The position numbers and the translations under genes are program-made. The notes beneath the pieces were generated by a model. It had not been told where the DNA came from. It searched no databases and saw only the letters and a program-made list of their open reading frames with translations. 22,485 bases of DNA. It comes from JBAZOJ01 sp041648755 (GTDB lineage Bacteria > Planctomycetota > B143-G9). Shown in pieces: positions 6,297 to 13,860 of the stretch. The first letter of the stretch is position 1. Each line of letters begins with the position of its first letter. The stretch is taken from positions 1 through 22,485 of the forward strand of contig JBAZOJ010000029.1 of NCBI GenBank assembly GCA_041648755.1. Reading direction: 5' to 3'.

Positions 6297-7487
6297 ATGC
6301 AGAAACCGCTGAGCGGTTTGATCCTGTGCTGCATCGCGGCGCTCGCGTTCGTGCCATCCTATCCCGCATGTGCCGAAAGCGATGAGGCCGTTCTGTGCAG
6401 CGACATTTACCGGCTGCTGGTCGCTCAACCCCCGGACTACAGCCGAATGAGGGAACGTGCGCTCGGTCGTTGGAACGGTCGGGCCGATTACATAGAGAAC
6501 ATAGCAGCCCACATGCCCTCCATGTACCGCGCGGTTGCCAAGGGGCTCGCGGCGGAATTGCATTACCCCGCGGAATACGCAAAATTCAGGTTGGATATCC
6601 TGGGTCTGATGGATCTCCTCGTTGACCCGCCAATCCAGTGGATCGATCCTCTGGGTTCGCCCTATCCGGGGTTCGGCTTCTACCGCACGCTGGGGTACGA
6701 GATGTCGCCGGAGTGGCAGGATTTGCAGGCTCAGGCCCGAAGCGCCAATGCATGGAGGATCAAGGACTTCCAGTTTCAGATCAAGCTGTGTGTTCCAAGG
6801 GCTCCGTGCACTGAAGGATTTCTGTGTGAGCTTCTCGTGGAGCCGCTGTTCATAGCCGAAGTTCCGAGCCTTGTGACAAAGCGGATCGGTGGGCGCGACG
6901 CACGTGCGTATATGGCTTCCCGCGCAATTGCCCCGCTTCTGGATATAGGAGCGGATGAGAAGAGGTCATTCCCCGCGGAGCTTGTGTACGAGGCTTTGCT
7001 TTGCTGCCGCCTTGTGGACTCTCCGGTAGTGTTGCACCTTCTGCCGGAGCTTGCCCGGACAAACGAGGCGTTTATGCCGATTGTCGCGGACCGGGCAGAC
7101 ACATTGATCCCGCAGATGCCTGTGAAGCAGTACAGAACACAATGGGATCAGCCAATTCTTGTGCCGCTGTCGAAGATCTTCCATGGGAAATTCGATCCGG
7201 CTCAATGGGTGAAGGACCACCCGGCTGAGGCGATGGAGTACCGCAAAAAAGGCAACGATATGATACTGGCGGGCATCCCTCCGCCCACGGAGTTGTTTCC
7301 CTCCGACTATCCTGCGTCTACGCAGGGCAGACCTGTGGCGCAGAAGAAAGTGGATCTACCCGGTACGCAGGCGGGCGCGCTGATCATCGTGGTGATCGCC
7401 GCAGCGGCGATGGCGCTGTTGGTGATTCAATGGCGCAAGCGCGCCGAAGTCTGTGAAGGCAGTCCTTCGACTGTCGAACGTCGCTGA
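6297..7487 (+). CDS. Exported protein with C-terminal membrane anchor, family not recognised
   Basis: The protein has 396 residues. A signal peptide is clear: MQKP, a hydrophobic core through about residue 20, and a likely cut after ACA (24-26). A C-terminal hydrophobic helix (about 360-378, GALIIVVIAAAAMALLVIQ) is followed by WRKR and a short hydrophilic tail. The body should therefore face outside the cytoplasmic membrane with the tail inside. The body looks mostly helical and contains several cysteines, including a C-x5-C-x6-C spacing around 162-176 and a CC pair, which could form disulfides. I recognise no catalytic motif or named domain. The ATG at 6297 has no convincing Shine-Dalgarno, so the start is supported mainly by the signal peptide. 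It stands alone between two repeat-rich segments. Confidence 0.72.
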   Translation: MQKPLSGLILCCIAALAFVPSYPACAESDEAVLCSDIYRLLVAQPPDYSRMRERALGRWNGRADYIENIAAHMPSMYRAVAKGLAAELHYPAEYAKFRLDILGLMDLLVDPPIQWIDPLGSPYPGFGFYRTLGYEMSPEWQDLQAQARSANAWRIKDFQFQIKLCVPRAPCTEGFLCELLVEPLFIAEVPSLVTKRIGGRDARAYMASRAIAPLLDIGADEKRSFPAELVYEALLCCRLVDSPVVLHLLPELARTNEAFMPIVADRADTLIPQMPVKQYRTQWDQPILVPLSKIFHGKFDPAQWVKDHPAEAMEYRKKGNDMILAGIPPPTELFPSDYPASTQGRPVAQKKVDLPGTQAGALIIVVIAAAAMALLVIQWRKRAEVCEGSPSTVERR

Positions 7488-7562
7488 CCCAGCAGCCATG
7501 AGGCCAGACTGACGCCGGACTAAACATCATGCCCTATCCTCGCAATGTGGTAGAATGGAGTA

Positions 7563-7645
7563 GGAAAGATTTTCCCATGTCGCGGTCCTGACCTCCCACA
7601 GGGACCGTGACCCCTCCTCAGCCCGCCGGCGCCCCCCGGCGGGCT
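7563..7645 (+). ncRNA. Candidate small structured RNA
   Basis: An extended -10 element, TGG followed by TAGAAT (7548-7556), precedes three consecutive hairpins. They are GGAAA/TTTCC at 7563-7575, CGCGGTCC/GGACCGTG at 7581-7609 with one G-T pair, and a 10-bp GC-rich stem at 7620-7645. No start codon with a ribosome-binding site is associated. No good -35 box is visible, and there is no U-tract after the last stem, so transcription as a discrete RNA is only a hypothesis. It does not match any RNA family I can recognise. Confidence 0.28.
7620..7645 (+). terminator. Strong GC-rich hairpin, possible terminator
   Basis: AGCCCGCCGG (7620-7629) pairs perfectly with CCGGCGGGCT (7636-7645) across a six-base loop. 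The following bases (CATTGGTTTATGG) are only mildly T-rich, so intrinsic termination is plausible but not certain. It could end a transcript from the gene at 6297-7487 or the candidate small RNA. Confidence 0.42.
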
Positions 7646-7776
7646 CATTGGTTTATGGTGCCCCGCAAACGCAATGAGCACCCTCCTACGCCGCGCCTCC
7701 GGAGGGCCGCCAGATGATGAATGGGAGAGCGGCCAGTCAGGCCGGGCTGGAGACGGAGGCCGGAGGCGGGACAGAC

Positions 7777-7806
7777 ATTGATGATTGATGAATGATGATT
7801 GATGAG
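7777..7806. repeat. Low-complexity TGATGA/ATGATTG tandem tract
   Basis: About 30 bp consist of imperfect TGATGATTGATGAATGATGA-type units; a shorter relative (GATGATGAATGG) lies at about 7713-7724. This is a simple-sequence tract without coding signals. Confidence 0.65.
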
Positions 7807-7959
7807 TAAGAGAGCGGCCAGCGGCCAACAGCCCGGGCGCTGTCTTGGTAGGGGCAATTTCCCAATGGGACGACCGTGTTAATGGGTTGTTTCGGTGCGC
7901 CCGTTCGAATTGCCCGGTTTCATCCCGGCCCTTCAGGCCGCTGGTCGCCCTATCATTCC

Positions 7960-7987
7960 TCATTGTGCATTGCTCATTGTGCATTTC
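7960..7987. repeat. Tandem 14-bp duplication
   Basis: TCATTGTGCATTGC (7960-7973) is followed directly by TCATTGTGCATTTC (7974-7987), differing at one base. The preceding TCATTCC may be the remnant of a third copy. Confidence 0.7.
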
Positions 7988-8008
7988 TCGCCCAGACGCG
8001 GGTCTGCC

Positions 8009-8036
8009 TTGCTTCTTTGGAGAAGCCGGAGACAAT
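8009..8036 (+). promoter_or_regulatory. Possible promoter of tRNA-Leu
   Basis: TTGCTT (8009-8014) and GACAAT (8031-8036) are 16 bp apart. They would start transcription near 8043, about 10 nt before the tRNA. Both boxes are imperfect. Confidence 0.35.
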
Positions 8037-8052
8037 CTCCCCGCCCACACCC

Positions 8053-8138
8053 GGGCGCGTGGCGGAATTGGCATACGCGCAAGACTTAGGATCTTGTGGT
8101 TAATTACCATGGGGGTTCAAATCCCCCCGCGCCCACCA
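8053..8138 (+). tRNA. tRNA-Leu(UAG)
   Basis: The cloverleaf is complete and CCA is encoded. The acceptor GGGCGCG (8053-8059) pairs with CGCGCCC (8128-8134), followed by discriminator A and CCA (8136-8138). The anticodon stem CAAGA/TCTTG encloses loop CTTAGGA, with anticodon TAG at 8087-8089, which reads CUN leucine codons. The long variable arm (TGGT/ACCA, about 8097-8109) is the class II form expected for leucine. The T arm is GGGGG TTCAAAT CCCCC (8111-8127). A terminator follows at once. Confidence 0.96.
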
Positions 8139-8146
8139 CTTAACGT

Positions 8147-8178
8147 AAAGCCCGACGCTTCAGCGCCGGGCTTTTTTT
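8147..8178 (+). terminator. Rho-independent terminator of tRNA-Leu
   Basis: AAAGCCCG-A-CGC (8147-8158) pairs with GCG-C-CGGGCTTT (8163-8174) around a TTCA loop, with one A-C mismatch. The descending arm runs into seven T residues (8172-8178). It lies 9 bp after the encoded CCA. Confidence 0.88.
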
Positions 8179-8184
8179 ACCCCC

Positions 8185-8218
8185 AAAAAAGAGAAGGGGC
8201 GCCCTGACGGGGCGCCCC
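8185..8218 (-). terminator. Rho-independent terminator of the DUF4159 gene
   Basis: A perfect 9-bp stem (8196-8204 with 8210-8218, GGGGCGCCC type, loop TGACG) is followed on the minus strand by TTCTCTTTTTT (8185-8195). It lies 24 bp after the stop codon of the gene ending at 8242 and faces the tRNA terminator. Confidence 0.85.
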
Positions 8219-8241
8219 ACAACAGGTAATGCGAAGAGCGA

Positions 8242-9768
8242 TTAGTGTGTCTGCGCGTAGACTACGAGGTTGATTCCGAACTTGAGGGAGTCGGTTCTGC
8301 TCCAAGCCTTCGCGAACGGCCGCTCTTCGCCGTCCCAACTTGTTCCGATTCCGTAATGGCTATAGATAACGGCCAGCTTGCCGTTGATCTCGATGCCTTC
8401 GATTTCCGGTGTCTTCAGATCCGGCTTCTGGAAAATCAACAGCGGTGAATAGGTCACTTCCCGTATGGTGAACAGGGAAGAGAAAAGCTCGTGCGATGCG
8501 GGGACGGGCGACAGGGCGGCCGTCGGCATTACACGACGCATCTCGCGCCTGAACGCGTTATCAAAGCTGAGTTCCCCGCAGCAGGAGTCGGCAAACAGCA
8601 TTCCGCCAGCCTCCAGGTACCGCCTGAGCGCGTCGGCCGATTTGGCTGACAGCGAGAACTCGCCATGGCCCGACAGGTACAGCAGGGGAATCGAGAAGAA
8701 ATTGCCTTCGTCCAGGTTGACGTTGGTCCGCTTGAACTTCACCTCGGTGGAGGTGTTGGACAGAACGGCCTTCAGGAGGCTCGCGAGCCCGCTGGGGTGC
8801 GGGTCCCATTCGCCGGCATGGATTACCTGGCCCATTGTGAAGTCGGCGCGCTCGTTGGCGTCGCTCTCGTAATAGACCTTGCTGGTGGCCAGGAACTTGC
8901 CCAGCTTGTGATAAGCAAGGCAGTAGTTGACCATGTTCAGGCCCATGTACTTGGAATCGGTGGAGTCGTAGGCGTTGTACTTGTTTGGTACGCTGGCCCA
9001 GCCGCAGCCGAGATCGTACTTGGAGATAAATACGGCAGTGCGGCAGCCGACGCTGATGCCTTCGAGTTGCGGGGGCATTTCCTCGACAACCTTGCCGCCG
9101 AACATCCTTCGCACCCTGGTGATGTCGTAATAGCAGTGATAGACCGGATGGTCAAGGGGCAGTGTGAGGAAGGACCGGTCGGGGAATATGGTCTTCATCT
9201 CCAGGACAAAGGAGTCGTAGAACTTCTTGGACCCGCAGCAGGCCTGGGCCCAGATGTACCCGCCGGACCTTACATATTCGCGAATTCGATCGCGCATTTC
9301 CTTGTCGAAGACAATGGCTTCGTGGCCGGTGAAGTAAAGAACGGGGATGTCATCGGGGTCGCCGGAGAAATCCTTGATATCGAGGACGCGCGCACCGTAC
9401 TTGACGCCGAGCCTTACGGAAGACTGCTCGATGAGCGAAGTTACGTCGTCGCGGGCGCCTTCCCAATCCCAGAATGAATACTTGTTGCCGGTGTCGTCAG
9501 AGCCAACGCGCGGAGTGGGCGAGCCCCACTTGACCTTGCCGATGAATGTGGGGGGCGATGGGGGACGCTTCTTTTCTGTTCTGCGCAGAGGAGTGGCAGG
9601 CAGTGGCAGGGGGGGAAAACTCTCGCCGCCTTTGCGCCTTTGCGGAGCTGCCTTGGGGGGAGCGCCGTGCGCGGCGTTGGGTGGATCGTCATCGCCGAGT
9701 GCGAAGTCGGTGAAGGGCAGAAGCACCGCCACGAGAAGCAAGGCAATGATCAGTTTTCTCAGGTCCAT
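8242..9768 (-). CDS. Exported protein with two DUF4159 domains
   Basis: I start at the ATG at 9768 (508 residues): GGAGG lies 8 bp upstream and the N-terminus is then a good signal peptide (MDLRKLIIALLLVAVLLPF, likely cut near ALG). A longer start at 9801 would add 11 residues before it. A low-complexity Pro/Arg/Lys linker covers about 27-75. Two DUF4159 units follow, at about 76-286 and 307-505. They align with each other: PVLYFTGHE (142-150) with PLLYLSGHGE (361-370), YVRSGGYIWAQACCG (165-179) with YLEAGGMLFADSCCG (384-398), then a Phe-rich segment, a Pro step and EGI-x-V-G/EGI-x-I-N strands. The fold resembles Rossmann/glutamine-amidotransferase-like domains of unknown function. Each unit keeps a CC pair. 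The role is unknown; extracytoplasmic location is inferred from the signal peptide. Confidence 0.82.
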   Translation of the reverse strand: MDLRKLIIALLLVAVLLPFTDFALGDDDPPNAAHGAPPKAAPQRRKGGESFPPLPLPATPLRRTEKKRPPSPPTFIGKVKWGSPTPRVGSDDTGNKYSFWDWEGARDDVTSLIEQSSVRLGVKYGARVLDIKDFSGDPDDIPVLYFTGHEAIVFDKEMRDRIREYVRSGGYIWAQACCGSKKFYDSFVLEMKTIFPDRSFLTLPLDHPVYHCYYDITRVRRMFGGKVVEEMPPQLEGISVGCRTAVFISKYDLGCGWASVPNKYNAYDSTDSKYMGLNMVNYCLAYHKLGKFLATSKVYYESDANERADFTMGQVIHAGEWDPHPSGLASLLKAVLSNTSTEVKFKRTNVNLDEGNFFSIPLLYLSGHGEFSLSAKSADALRRYLEAGGMLFADSCCGELSFDNAFRREMRRVMPTAALSPVPASHELFSSLFTIREVTYSPLLIFQKPDLKTPEIEGIEINGKLAVIYSHYGIGTSWDGEERPFAKAWSRTDSLKFGINLVVYAQTH

Positions 9769-9831
9769 ACTGCTATCCTCCGCAGTTCTTCCAGCAAACA
9801 ACGTGCCGTAAGGGGCCGGGGCCTTTACCGT

Positions 9832-9859
9832 TTGACCGATGGCGAATATACTGTAGACT
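9832..9859 (+). promoter_or_regulatory. Likely promoter of the RDD-maf-spermidine synthase-uvrA run
   Basis: TTGACC (9832-9837), five of six to the -35 consensus, lies 16 bp from TAGACT (9854-9859), four of six to the -10. The start would be near 9866, about 38 bp before the TTG start codon. The 135 bp between 9768 and 9904 is divergent, and I see no equally good promoter for the minus-strand gene. Confidence 0.5.
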
Positions 9860-9903
9860 TGGGGCTCTCCACGTTTCGATAGGCGCTTTGAAAAGGTGCG
9901 CGT

Positions 9904-11493
9904 TTGAGGCTGTTGCCGTTTTTATCATTATGCGCTGTTGGTTTTTTCGCCATTTTCTGGCTCACGTGGGACTATCGTTACGTGGTCAATGTATCGAGCA
10001 CGCCGATTGCCGACGGCTACATTGTCTTCGCGGAACAGAAATCCAAGAGCAACCTCTTCGCTGCTTTCGAGACCGAGGGCAACCTGCTGTTCTACTCCCC
10101 GGCAAAGGGCGAGTTCACACGTCTTGACTATTTGTCATCAACAACTGCCCAAGTGGTCACTACGGGCGATATATTCACCATAGTGTACCCCACGTCATTT
10201 TCCCGCAATAAGTACGTTGGCGGTAAGATCGAGCAAACGGGCTCGGTCAGCTATTTCGATAACGAGGAAACCACCGGACAGCCGTTTGTAAGCTCATTTG
10301 CCGTGCCGTACAGCACCGGCATAGCGTGCTTCGGCCTTCTTCCCCTTGCCGACAAGAGCGTAATCGTGCGCGTGGATATCACCGACGGCGTTGCCAGCAA
10401 GCCTGTCATCGTTGACAAGCTGGACTACGTGGCGATGAACGTCGAGGCTGCATCCTCCGGCGACAAGATTCTTGTCAGTTGGGTGAACGTCAAAAACCCG
10501 CGGGAGATCGGTTACCGGTTCTTCGATGGCACGTCATCGTGGGGGAACAAGAAGACCATCGACTGGGTTGGCTATCTGCCATACGTGAAAGATGGCAAAC
10601 CCGTGCTGGCATTCTTCGAGGCCGACTACAAGAAAGCCCGGATCCTGCCGCTTCCTGATGGAGACGGCGCGGGCGCCCTTTTTGAATTCAAGAGCGAAGC
10701 TCCCCGGCTGGCCGCGATATGGATCGAGAAAGACGGAGCCTTCTACTCGGACGGGATCAGCGTCGGCTACATGAAGCGCGACGCGGATGTCCTGACAGCG
10801 GCAGGCACGACCATGCCGTTTGGAAACGCCCGCTTCCAGCCAGATGTTGTCATTCTTGTTTCGCAGGGAATCCTCATCGCAATGCTGATTGCGTTCGGGT
10901 TCTTCCTGGCGAGTGGCAAGCCCGTGACCGACGGCGGAAGACGCTTCCTTCCATCCAACCTTCTTCTGCGGGCGTCCGCATTTGCCATAGACTCCTTGTT
11001 GATGAGCGTTGTTACCGCGGGTCTGTCATACGCGACCTTCTACTTCCGGGGCACCTCGATGCAGTTCCACCTGCTGTCCTCGACCGATATGGGGATAATC
11101 CAGGGAATAGCTATCGCCGTAATGATAGCCTATGGCATCGGGTTCGAATCGTGGCGACAGGCCACGCCCGGCAAAATGCTGTTCGGCCTTCTTGTCGTTG
11201 GCGATATCGGCCACAAGCCCAATTTTACTCCTATCCTCGTGCGCAATATGATGAAGCCGATCGACCTGATTCTGGCTCCATCGCTGATTACCCCGATTGT
11301 CATGATCTTTACGCCCTACAATCAGCGCCTTGGCGACCTGCTTGCCCGCACTATCGTTGTCCGGGCGAGGCGGCGGGGCAGGGGCGATCAAACACCGAGA
11401 ATCGAAAAGCCCGACTCCCCGGCCGATGGCGAAACACACACCGATGACGACAAGCAGTCCTTCGCCCAAACCTCATCCTCTGTATCTCGCTAG
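9904..11493 (+). CDS. RDD-domain membrane protein with extracytoplasmic beta-rich N-terminal domain
   Basis: The protein has 529 residues. The start is a TTG at 9904 preceded by AAAAGG at the right distance; an in-frame stop at 9889 rules out anything earlier, and no ATG lies near the first membrane helix. That helix (about 4-21) is followed by about 290 beta-rich residues resembling propeller strands, then a helix at about 314-336. An RDD domain (about 352-487) carries the signature Arg and Asp residues: RASAFAID (356-363), WRQATPGKMLFGL (417-429) and RLGDLLARTIVV (475-486). RDD domains are small membrane modules of largely unknown, possibly transport-related function. The tail is hydrophilic. 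The last 50 bp overlap the maf gene, so the two are co-transcribed. The domain assignment is good; the function is unknown. Confidence 0.8.
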   Translation: MRLLPFLSLCAVGFFAIFWLTWDYRYVVNVSSTPIADGYIVFAEQKSKSNLFAAFETEGNLLFYSPAKGEFTRLDYLSSTTAQVVTTGDIFTIVYPTSFSRNKYVGGKIEQTGSVSYFDNEETTGQPFVSSFAVPYSTGIACFGLLPLADKSVIVRVDITDGVASKPVIVDKLDYVAMNVEAASSGDKILVSWVNVKNPREIGYRFFDGTSSWGNKKTIDWVGYLPYVKDGKPVLAFFEADYKKARILPLPDGDGAGALFEFKSEAPRLAAIWIEKDGAFYSDGISVGYMKRDADVLTAAGTTMPFGNARFQPDVVILVSQGILIAMLIAFGFFLASGKPVTDGGRRFLPSNLLLRASAFAIDSLLMSVVTAGLSYATFYFRGTSMQFHLLSSTDMGIIQGIAIAVMIAYGIGFESWRQATPGKMLFGLLVVGDIGHKPNFTPILVRNMMKPIDLILAPSLITPIVMIFTPYNQRLGDLLARTIVVRARRRGRGDQTPRIEKPDSPADGETHTDDDKQSFAQTSSSVSR

Positions 11494-12058
11494 CGCGTCC
11501 AAGGCGAGAGCCGACCTGCTCCTCGCCGCGGGCTACCGCTTCGGCGTCGTAGTTACGGATGTAGAGGATTCAGCCGCGCCGCAGGCCGATCCGCTGATAT
11601 ACGCCCTGGAGCGGTCGCAGTTGAAGGCGGTCCATGGGGCCGCGCATATCGATCGCGGGATAGTGATAGGCGCGGACACCGTGGCGCATTGCTCAGCGGG
11701 GATAATCGGCAAGCCCGGCTCCGAGGATGACGCTGTGCGCACACTGCGGGTTCTGAGTTCCGAGCCCCATCGCGTGATAACAGGGCTGACGCTGTTCGTG
11801 AAGCCTGAGGGAATCATCGTTTCAAGCGCGGCCGTGACGGGCGTCCTGATGCGACCAATGAGCGACGACGACATCCTCGCCTACGTGCGGTCCGGAGAGG
11901 CAATGGGCAAGGCGGGGTCATACGCGGTGCAGGAGACCGGCGACCGATACGTGGAGAAACTAACGGGCTCGTACAGCAATGTCGTCGGACTGCCGATGGA
12001 ATTGCTGGTCGAAATGCTGGAGTTTTTGGCGAACAAGGGTATCCTTCCCGAAAGATGA
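11444..12058 (+). CDS. maf: Maf-family nucleotide pyrophosphatase
   Basis: Maf proteins hydrolyse non-canonical or excess nucleoside triphosphates to monophosphates in the cytoplasm. With the ATG at 11444 the product has 204 residues, normal for the family. Motifs are YLASASKARADLL (14-26), IGADTVAH (75-82) with the conserved Asp, GKPGSEDDAVRTL (89-101), and the GEAMGKAGSYAVQ segment (151-163). Neither 11444 nor the in-frame ATG at 11426 has a good Shine-Dalgarno. Both overlap the RDD gene, by 50 and 68 bp, which suggests translational coupling. I cannot tell from sequence whether it prefers dTTP/UTP or modified purines such as 7-methyl-GTP. The next gene starts 16 bp downstream. Confidence 0.9.
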   Translation: MTTSSPSPKPHPLYLASASKARADLLLAAGYRFGVVVTDVEDSAAPQADPLIYALERSQLKAVHGAAHIDRGIVIGADTVAHCSAGIIGKPGSEDDAVRTLRVLSSEPHRVITGLTLFVKPEGIIVSSAAVTGVLMRPMSDDDILAYVRSGEAMGKAGSYAVQETGDRYVEKLTGSYSNVVGLPMELLVEMLEFLANKGILPER

Positions 12059-12074
12059 ACACCGGGGTGACATT

Positions 12075-13856
12075 ATGACCAAGAAGGAACAAGTGAAGCC
12101 CGCAAACCCAAGCCCCCCATCCGCGCCTGCTCCGCGCGCCAGGCTTGACCTGTGGCTTGCCGCGGTGGTGATCCTGTCCGGCGCTTGCCTTATGGCGTTT
12201 GAAATAGTGGGCAGCCGGATCATCGCGCCGTCATACGGCTCGTCCATCTACACTTGGGGCAGCTTGATCGGGATCGTGATGTTTGCGCTCAGCGCGGGCT
12301 ATTTCCTCGGCGGAAAGCTTGCGGACTGGAAGCCGTCATACCTGACACTGGCAATCGTCCTGGGCCTGTCAGGCGGGTACATCGTGCTGGTTCCGTTCTT
12401 CTCGCTCGAGGTCTGCAACGGGTTCATCCCCTTTGGCCAGAAATGGGGCTCGTTCCTGTCGTGCCTGATTCTGTTCGTACCGAGTTCCCTGTTGATGGGA
12501 ATGGTCTCGCCGATGGCAATCAAACTGCAGGCAAGCACCATCGAATCGGTAGGCAAAGTTGCGGGCACCCTGTACGCACTGTCCACGTTCGGCTCGATTG
12601 CCGGGACATTCCTGAGTTCGTTTGTCCTTCTCACCGAGATGGGAATGTACGACCTGACCAAGGCAATAGGCTTTGTGCTGCTTGCCACCGCATTGCTTTG
12701 CCTTGCCGTGGCCTTCCTGCGCAGAGGCGTGTCGCCCGGCATGGGCATAGCCTCGCTGTTCCTTGTCACGCTGGGGCTTTGCGGGGGAGTGGTGTCCGCC
12801 ATGGTCCCCTCGCCACTGACCTTTGAGACCGAATACGGCTACAAGCTTGTTGCGACCGAGGATTCGGAGTACAACACTCTGTACGTTATCGACTACACTT
12901 CGCAGGGCCAGCGGCTGCTGCAGTTCAACAACCGGCGTGAGAGCGGATTCTACCTCGACGAGCCCAACAGGTCTTCCTTCAGCTACACCTCGGCGATACA
13001 CGCTGTGTTCGGCGCCAACAGGGACATCAAGGATGTGCTGCTTATCGGCGGCGGCGGCGCGGTGCTGCCGATCGAGTTCGTGTGCGCTTACCCCTGGACG
13101 ACCTTTGACTCGGTGGAAATTGACCCCGGGGTCATGAAGTACTCGAAGGAGTACTTTATGGACTACGCGATAGACTACTTCTCGAAGCCCAAGTATCTTG
13201 CCGACGAGAGCACAAAGGATTGGGCCAACCTCATCAGAAACAACATACGCCTGATCGAGGCTGACGGACGACTGTACGTCAAGGACTGCGAAAAGAAGTA
13301 TGACCTGATCATCATGGATGCGTACCTGGGCGGCAGAATTCCCCATCACCTGACGACCATCGAGTTCTTCACGGACCTCACAGCCTGCCTGAAGGACGAC
13401 GGCGTCCTGGCGATGAACATCATCTCATCCTTCTGGGGCGACAAGGGCCTTGTGTTCAGGTCGTTGTACCGGACTATCGACTCACTCTGTCCGTCGCCGG
13501 TCATTGTCCCGATGAGCGGGTATCCCGGAATCGAGGCGACCTTGAACAAGGACGGAGATTCACCGGGCAACATCATCCTTATCGCCACGCGGAAGGGAAA
13601 CCTGACGGGAAAGAGCCTGAAGGCTTCCGTGGACATGCTTGCGGCCAATCGCTTTTTTCCCAGTTTCATTCGCGGGAATGTGCAGTCTTTCTGCAATGGC
13701 GCGGGCACCGCGGCCGAGTACGAGGCGTTGGACCGGACGTACACCTCAGGGAATGCCAGCCTTGTCTTTAAGCCGCTCATCGACCCGGACCGGGACGTGA
13801 TCCTGACGGACGACTATTGCCCCATCGATATCTGGTCGGGATACACGATACGCTGA
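12075..13856 (+). CDS. Membrane-fused spermidine synthase-like protein
   Basis: The protein has 593 residues. The ATG at 12075 has GGGGTG about 7 bp upstream, and the N-terminus is a Pro-rich cytoplasmic tail. Seven or so hydrophobic helices (about 27-245) resemble the transporter-like N-terminal half of fused MFS/spermidine synthase proteins, including FEIVGSRIIAPSYGSS (42-57) and SAGYFLGGKLADW (73-85). The C-terminal half is a Rossmann methyltransferase-type fold: VLLIGGGGAVLP (321-332), VEIDPGV (347-353), EADGRLYV (395-402) and IIMDAYLGGRIPHHLTTIEFF (412-432). The second half resembles polyamine synthases, but the usual GGGDG reads GGGGA and the acidic residue after the Asp is lost. The aminopropyl acceptor, or even catalysis, is therefore uncertain. 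uvrA starts 4 bp downstream. Confidence 0.85.
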   Translation: MTKKEQVKPANPSPPSAPAPRARLDLWLAAVVILSGACLMAFEIVGSRIIAPSYGSSIYTWGSLIGIVMFALSAGYFLGGKLADWKPSYLTLAIVLGLSGGYIVLVPFFSLEVCNGFIPFGQKWGSFLSCLILFVPSSLLMGMVSPMAIKLQASTIESVGKVAGTLYALSTFGSIAGTFLSSFVLLTEMGMYDLTKAIGFVLLATALLCLAVAFLRRGVSPGMGIASLFLVTLGLCGGVVSAMVPSPLTFETEYGYKLVATEDSEYNTLYVIDYTSQGQRLLQFNNRRESGFYLDEPNRSSFSYTSAIHAVFGANRDIKDVLLIGGGGAVLPIEFVCAYPWTTFDSVEIDPGVMKYSKEYFMDYAIDYFSKPKYLADESTKDWANLIRNNIRLIEADGRLYVKDCEKKYDLIIMDAYLGGRIPHHLTTIEFFTDLTACLKDDGVLAMNIISSFWGDKGLVFRSLYRTIDSLCPSPVIVPMSGYPGIEATLNKDGDSPGNIILIATRKGNLTGKSLKASVDMLAANRFFPSFIRGNVQSFCNGAGTAAEYEALDRTYTSGNASLVFKPLIDPDRDVILTDDYCPIDIWSGYTIR

Positions 13857-13860
13857 CGCC

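Larger units (their letters stand above)
7488..8052. other. Intergenic region of 565 bp before tRNA-Leu
   Basis: I see no protein-coding gene. The region holds a possible structured RNA with hairpins (7563-7645), low-complexity TGATGA-type and TCATTGTGCATT-type repeats, two copies of AGAGCGGCCAG (7726-7736 and 7811-7821), and a possible tRNA promoter. Open frames here have unusual composition and consist largely of repeat translations. Confidence 0.65.

Noticed and set aside
8053..8138. tRNA-Leu as the attachment site of an integrated element
   Set aside because: I found no integrase gene and no second copy of the tRNA 3' end in the window.
8665..9477. 270-residue open frame on the plus strand
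   Set aside because: It is antisense to the DUF4159 gene, Val/Gly-rich without motifs, and has no ribosome-binding site.
12369..13349. 326-residue open frame on the minus strand
   Set aside because: It lies opposite the spermidine-synthase-like gene and is a His/Gln-rich shadow frame typical of high-GC antisense.
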